64,000 nucleotides of DNA from Parietaria judaica (Eukaryota > Streptophyta > Magnoliopsida > Rosales > Urticaceae), in NCBI GenBank assembly GCA_954871525.1, contig OX940872.1:14779180-14843179 (forward strand), in the 5' to 3' direction. Shown one piece after another: positions 59,194-64,000 of the stretch (positions within the stretch are counted from its first letter, which is position 1; the number at the start of each line of letters is the position of its first letter). The notes under the pieces were generated by a model, which worked only from the letters and a program-made list of their open reading frames with translations, was not told the DNA's origin and did not search any database. Position numbers and translations under genes: made by a program.

Positions 59194-61859
59194 TGTTGGA
59201 AATCGGGGTCGGAATCTCGACTTCATTACAACGATAATAGCCTCCGAGGCGTCACGGTAACATTTAAAAAACTATTTTAAAGCAGAAAACTTGTTACCGT
59301 ACCGACGACACGGATATTGGGTAATCACCATTTCGTTAAGACCCGATAAATATTTCGAAATTAATATTTCATAATCATTATTAATAATCTAGTCTAATAG
59401 GAAATAAATAGAAAGCAGTAAATGGTTGCATTTATTGACCCAATGCAAAAGGCCGTACCTCAAAGACGATTCCGGCTGCGCGTTCTGAACTTGGGCAGGG
59501 CTCCGTCGGTGCTGAGGGAAACTCCCGTAATCTTCCGGGATATTCTCTTGAACTCCTCGTACCGAAGCGGGGGCTTTGCCAGCAGGACTCGGTCTAAAAA
59601 TTTAACTGACGGTTCTTTTAAAGCTACCGGAGAAAAATATCTGCTAAGCCGAACAAGAAGAGAGATCAGAAGCAGAAAACTCGCAGACCCTATAGAGAGA
59701 GGGAGAGCTCGAGTTTTTGATCTGGGGAAGGTGTGAATAATGTGTAGAATGAGCCTACTATAGATAGGCTCAAGCTGTAACCGATTTGGAGATTTTCCCT
59801 CCCAATTTTCGAATTTCATTCATTAAATTTAATTACTTATTTCAATCTAATGGTCCAGATTCAATCTCATCTAAATCCAATGGATATAATTAATTAGGGA
59901 TTTAATTAAATAATAATACATAATAAGATCAAAAATATTTAATCTTATCATCATATTAATTAAATTCGAATTATATATATATACATATAAAAATTCGAAT
60001 TTTTTAATGATCATCTAGATCCAATGGTTTAAAATAAATCATAAACCAATCCAGTGGATGAAATCAATTAGGGATAAAATAAAATTCCCTAGGGTTTTAC
60101 TGAAACCCTAATTCGAATTCTTATCCTTATATTTATTCAAATTATATATTGTGTATATATAATATTAATTAGTTTCTAATCCAACGGTAAAGATTAAATC
60201 TCAAAACCGATCCAACAGACATAATTAATTAAGCATATTCGAAATACCTAAGCTTGGTCACAAATCTTTCAATTTCTAATTACATTTAGGGTTCAAATCA
60301 ATTATGTCATTCCAACGGTTGATATTAAATCATAATCGATCCAATGGATTAAATTGATTTTAGGATTTTGCTAAAATACCAAAATATTAGGTACTTATGC
60401 CGCAAATATAGAATATCCAATAATCACTATTCGAATTAGCTAAGGTTTCTATTTACCCAAACCCTAATTCATATTTACACATATTTAAATATATATTTTT
60501 ATTTAATAATATAAATATTTTAATTATTAATTAATTAATAATTAAATTATATCAATAAAATCTGATCTCAATATCACACATTAAATATCATGGTGACATG
60601 TAATTTAAATTCATAGTTTATCGAACCGAGTCATAAACTTAGATAATCCATAAATCACTAACCGTAAGTCAGAATGACTTTTGGTTCAAAAAGAAAAGTT
60701 GCTTAGAATTTAAAATTCTAACTTTCTTTTTATCAGTTAATTCAGTGTACCAAAATATGGTACTTTTGCCATGCTGACGATAAAACTATCTGACGTCTGA
60801 CATAGACCTGTCAGCTTTATAAGTTGAGCCAAATTATTAAACATTATCCAGAAAGTATTTTAATCACGTACGTATCATCCGTTACGGAGCTATCGTGGTA
60901 TCACTTAAGCTCCAACAAACTGCTAGTTGTTTGTCAAACCTCGAAGTGATTCCGTTATAGACCCGATGCTGCACTCTTTAATGATACGGTATATATAATT
61001 CCCTTATAACAGCAGGGTGTCCATTGAGACAATCAAATTCGGGTTATTGATCTTTCACTTGATGACTCACACATGAGCAGACGATTTTTACCGTAACGCC
61101 CCTCATTGCATTTTCCTCCTTGACTCAGTCAGTAATATTACGAGCAACCCACTTACGGTTTCGATTCATAAGTTGCGCGCGGGTACCTCTCACTTCTCAC
61201 CACTAAAAACCAAGGGAATCATCATGACTCTGAAGAGTGCTGTCTGATGCCCATGTCTATGATCAAGCTATCCTTACTACTGACTATCATGTTCCCAAAA
61301 TAATAGTGTTGGGAACAACGGTAATATCTTGTGCTCTTTAACGGTTAAATCAAAGAACAATCAAGCCAGTAGATCGGACTCAGGATCACTAAGGACTTAG
61401 AAGTAATATCCATTTGATCATCATTTTGTGAATCAACTTCAAGTTATCACTGACGGTCTTATATGATAACTTCTTGAATTTAAGTCAGGTCCAGTCCAGT
61501 ATGTAGACGCTTCATACTTAATGCACTTCTAGTGAGTGTGACATACACATAATCCAGAATAGGATTGTCACTTAGTTACATTAATGACCTTACACGGTTA
61601 ATGAGCTCCCACCCATTTAATCAGGTCCAGGACATTTTAAGTTCATTTATTATTATTATTAATTCTTCCTCACATTGACTTTGTTGTGAGAATAATAACA
61701 TAATTGTATCCTTTATGAACTAAGGAAACAAACATTCTATTTAACTCTACCAGAAACTATGATAATATTATCATAATAAGCACCAAGTTTATTCAATGAC
61801 TTGTCATAATATTTTACAAATGGATAAAATATATTGTTTAAGGAAACATATGTCCAGCA
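59194..61859 (-). mobile_element. Solo LTR of family A, copy A6
   Basis: 2666 bp, + strand ends TGTTGGAAATCGG and CATATGTCCAGCA. Inserted in LTR B2. The apparent target duplication is ATATG (59189-59193 and 61876-61880), but 16 extra bases lie between the LTR end and the right copy; the first 13 (TCGTCGACCCTAG) equal the flank of A4. It lacks part of the GGTCCATGGTCC dyad region (deleted near 60897). Confidence 0.85.
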
Positions 61860-62121
61860 TCGTCGACCCTAGCAGATATGGATATGATTTTATGGAAATC
61901 AAACAAGTACTCATGTCCAGCTTCCAAATTCATAACACGTAAGTTATTAGTTTGCAAAAAACTATAGATTAAGGTAGTGTCATCAAAAGGGTAGAACGGT
62001 AATAATATATTTAGCCTTTTAACGAGAATCATAATAATACGAAAACCGATCAATTCATATATCTGATTGTATAGTGGACTCATGTGATCAAGAAGATATA
62101 ATTATACACACTTAAGAGTTC

Positions 62122-62177
62122 AGCTTCGCGCTATAGTGGAAAGTTACTAAAGTTGGTGAAAGCTCTACACTTTCACC
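62122..62177 (+). promoter_or_regulatory. Covarying hairpin pair in LTR B2
   Basis: AGCTT (62122-62126) pairs with AAGTT (62150-62154, one G-U pair) across CTATAGTGGAA; GGTGAAAG (62155-62162) pairs with CTTTCACC (62170-62177), a perfect 8-bp stem. A third stem, GGTGT...TCCTT with AAGGA..GACACC, follows at about 62186-62232. Confidence 0.55.
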
Positions 62178-63399
62178 GTAGCTCGGGTGTGTTGTCCTTT
62201 TGTCCCTTTTGTAGATCCACAAGGATGACACCGCAAATATGTTTATTGTATTAGTTAATCATTTAATAGATCCAATCACGAGTGATTCGTGATTGTTTTC
62301 ACGAATTCTCTGATTAACCTAAAGTGGAAAAAAGTACCAAAGTTTTTGGTACTAGCCGGGAATGTGAAAAATATATAGTTGAATTTGACCCCTGAATAAA
62401 TCTAGATTATGGGAAATCAAATTATGTGAAATTATCATTTTAAATCGTGCAATTTTGATGTACGGTTTGAGAGCTATGGTCAAAATAGTTTTTCGGCGAA
62501 AGCCGAAATAGCCACTTTTTTTACGTGCGAATTTGAGAGGAAATTAAGTATTGGATTTAATTCCTTGAATATTTAATTAAGAATATAATCATAATAAATT
62601 TCGAATTATGGTTACATTGATTTTGAATCTTGAAAAGATAAAGCTTTGATTTATTAAATCTTTTAGGGTATTTTCTGAAGATATTTGATTTGGATTTATT
62701 CTTTATTTGATTTAATTATTAAATCAAATCTTTGAGTGAATATCTCCAAATTGGTTGAGAGAAACTCTCTAAAGTGGTTGGGATAAGTTAAAGGGATCCC
62801 TACAACCCTAAATCACACACTACACATCCTAAAAACGTAAGAGAAGTCGTTTTCTCTCAGCCTCTCTCACTTCCTACGAATTTTTCAGGGGAAATTCTTC
62901 CAGGGTTTTTGCGTTTAGGGTTTAGAGGTTACTTAAGAAGATTCAACGCTCTTGGCGGCGTAATTCCGGATTCATACATCGGAAGACAACTGGGAGCTAT
63001 ATTCTTACAGAAAATTCCAAAGAGCACGTGGATCAGAAGGCATAGAATTCTTGAAGAGAAAAGAACGCAGACAGAATCGTTGAAGGTGTCAGGTACACGT
63101 TCTTTATCGATTATGAGATTATTCACTTTTACTCGAGGCTCGGATAAAAATAAGTAAACATGTTAATTAATTAATTTAATTAATCTATCACAATCTTGGA
63201 AATTAAGTGTAAGTTGATTTTGATACAGACGGTTTGACAGGGTTATTTGTATGGGACTCTAACCCCGTAATTTTTTAAAGGTCAAACCGTGTGCCTCAAT
63301 CAATGATTATATTTTCTTAGGAGTCGGCGGTGACCGATTCGGGTCTAGATCCGCAGATACGACTCGGAGTCGGTATCTGAGCGATATCGATTCTAGCAA

Positions 63400-63413
63400 T
63401 TGGAATAAGAGCC
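63400..63413 (+). other. Degenerate primer-binding site of family B element
   Basis: TTGGAATAAGAGCC immediately follows the LTR end CA and differs in two or three bases from the initiator tRNA-Met site TTGGTATCAGAGCC. It fixes the element's orientation (+) and identifies B2 as a 5' LTR. Confidence 0.65.
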
Positions 63414-64000
63414 TTTGATTTTTGATGGATAATTAATTTAATTTAGGGATAATAATTTAGAGAATTATTTTGGAATCAATCCCATGAAAATTATTTAATT
63501 ATATTTTTTTGTCAGTTAATTTTTATTTTTAAAATTAGATGACAGCTAAGGTTCAGCCAATGTTGAAACCCTAAGCCGTCGTTCTGATTAGGGTTTAAGG
63601 AAGTCAATCGGCTTCCCGATGAATCGCGAATCGCGTCTAGGATTTTCCCAGCCGCAGGGAAAATAAACCAGCCCTAATCAGGGCTTGCTCACGATATTTA
63701 GGGAGCCCAGGTCAGGCTCCCTGATAATGCAGCAAGTGGCTGGGATTTTCCTAGCCGCATCGCCATCTCGATCACTCCGCGTCCAGGCTGAAGGCGCGAG
63801 AAGACAAACCTGCCCGCGTCCGGGCTGGTGATGGCGAGGCAGCGCCTGCTGCCTTGCTGTGCAGTGGATCAGCTCGTGTGATGCAAGCTGGTTCGTCGGT
63901 CTGCACTGACGCATGCCGGAACCAGTCCACGCTCGGACTGATGCGGCAGACCTTCGGGCTGCGCAACGGCTTGCGCCAAGCCCAGCTCGCGCAAAGCAAG
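63414..64000 (+). other. Internal leader of family B element, GC-rich at the right edge
   Basis: AT-rich until about 63540, then GC-rich to the window end. ATG at 63539 (MTAKVQPMLKP) ends after 11 codons, so any gag here is decayed or starts further on. A 15-bp motif GGATTTTCC(C/T)AGCCGC recurs at about 63641 and 63743. Open frames on both strands of the GC-rich part resemble no protein I know. Confidence 0.5.

Larger units (their letters stand above)
55622..63398 (+). mobile_element. 5' LTR of a family B copia-like element (B2), with two nested LTRs
   Basis: Starts near TGTGTAGGACATATTCTG and ends GATTCTAGCA just before a primer-binding site. After removing A5 (55716-58636), A6 (59194-61875) and their target duplications, the LTR is about 2.16 kb, similar to B1. 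Segments in order: 55622-55715, 58642-59193, 61876-63398. It shares GTGAGGAGGTTTGACT, CTATAGTGGAA and the AAAGTACCAAAG block (about 62331) with B1. Confidence 0.8.

Noticed and set aside
63600..64000. Possible bacterial contamination, because of the GC-rich sequence
   Set aside because: It follows directly from a plant LTR and PBS without a break, and no bacterial protein can be recognised.
1..64000. tRNA, rRNA or plastid-derived segments
   Set aside because: I looked for tRNA-like hallmarks and rRNA or chloroplast gene sequence and recognised none. A tRNAscan-SE and organelle BLAST run would settle it.

Overview
This window is nuclear DNA from a flowering plant, most likely a eudicot. The evidence is two genes with clear GT-AG introns (a MutY-type DNA glycosylase and a plant P450), AT-rich intergenic DNA, and Ty1/copia and Ty3/gypsy (Tat-type) retrotransposons nested in one another. 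I cannot name the species. No bacterial, organellar or viral gene block was recognised.

Regions 1-13.8 kb (genic): the first four exons of a MUTYH gene run off the left edge on the minus strand (56-1615). After AT-rich spacer with small tandem repeats comes a complete nine-exon, 489-residue CYP85-clan cytochrome P450, probably CYP87, on the minus strand (6779-13285). Its 3' end lies in an 853-bp tandem duplication (4348-6857). The left copy keeps a dead piece of the last exon, and the right copy was later hit by a 798-bp solo LTR.

Regions 13.8-27.2 kb: a decayed copia element (Copia-1, minus) is broken by a second copia (Copia-2, minus). Copia-2 belongs to a family with very long LTRs of about 2.8 kb (family A), and a family A solo LTR sits inside it. 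Next to it is the gag/PBS/LTR end of a gypsy element.

Regions 27.2-38.4 kb: a tandem array of about 225-bp foldback (hairpin) units, then a decayed Tat-type gypsy element (Gypsy-1, plus, 29670-37786), then more foldback sequence including a perfect 50-bp-arm hairpin.

Regions 38.4-55.6 kb: an LTR of the Copia-1 family, then a second Tat-type gypsy (Gypsy-2, minus). Its RT, RNase H and integrase are read from right to left, followed by a long spacer with 109-bp and 91-bp tandem repeats and an opposite-strand coiled-coil ORF. Gypsy-2 has been split by four insertions: an Athila-like solo LTR, family A LTRs A3 and A4, and family B LTR B1.

Regions 55.6-64 kb: the 5' LTR of a family B copia-like element (plus), itself hit by two family A LTRs (A5, A6). 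It ends at a recognisable primer-binding site and runs into a GC-rich leader at the right edge.

The most notable signal is in the LTRs. Families A and B have diverged in sequence, but both keep a series of hairpins in the same order whose stems have changed on both sides to keep pairing, around nearly invariant loops. This looks like a structured RNA element in the U3/3'-UTR of these retrotransposons.
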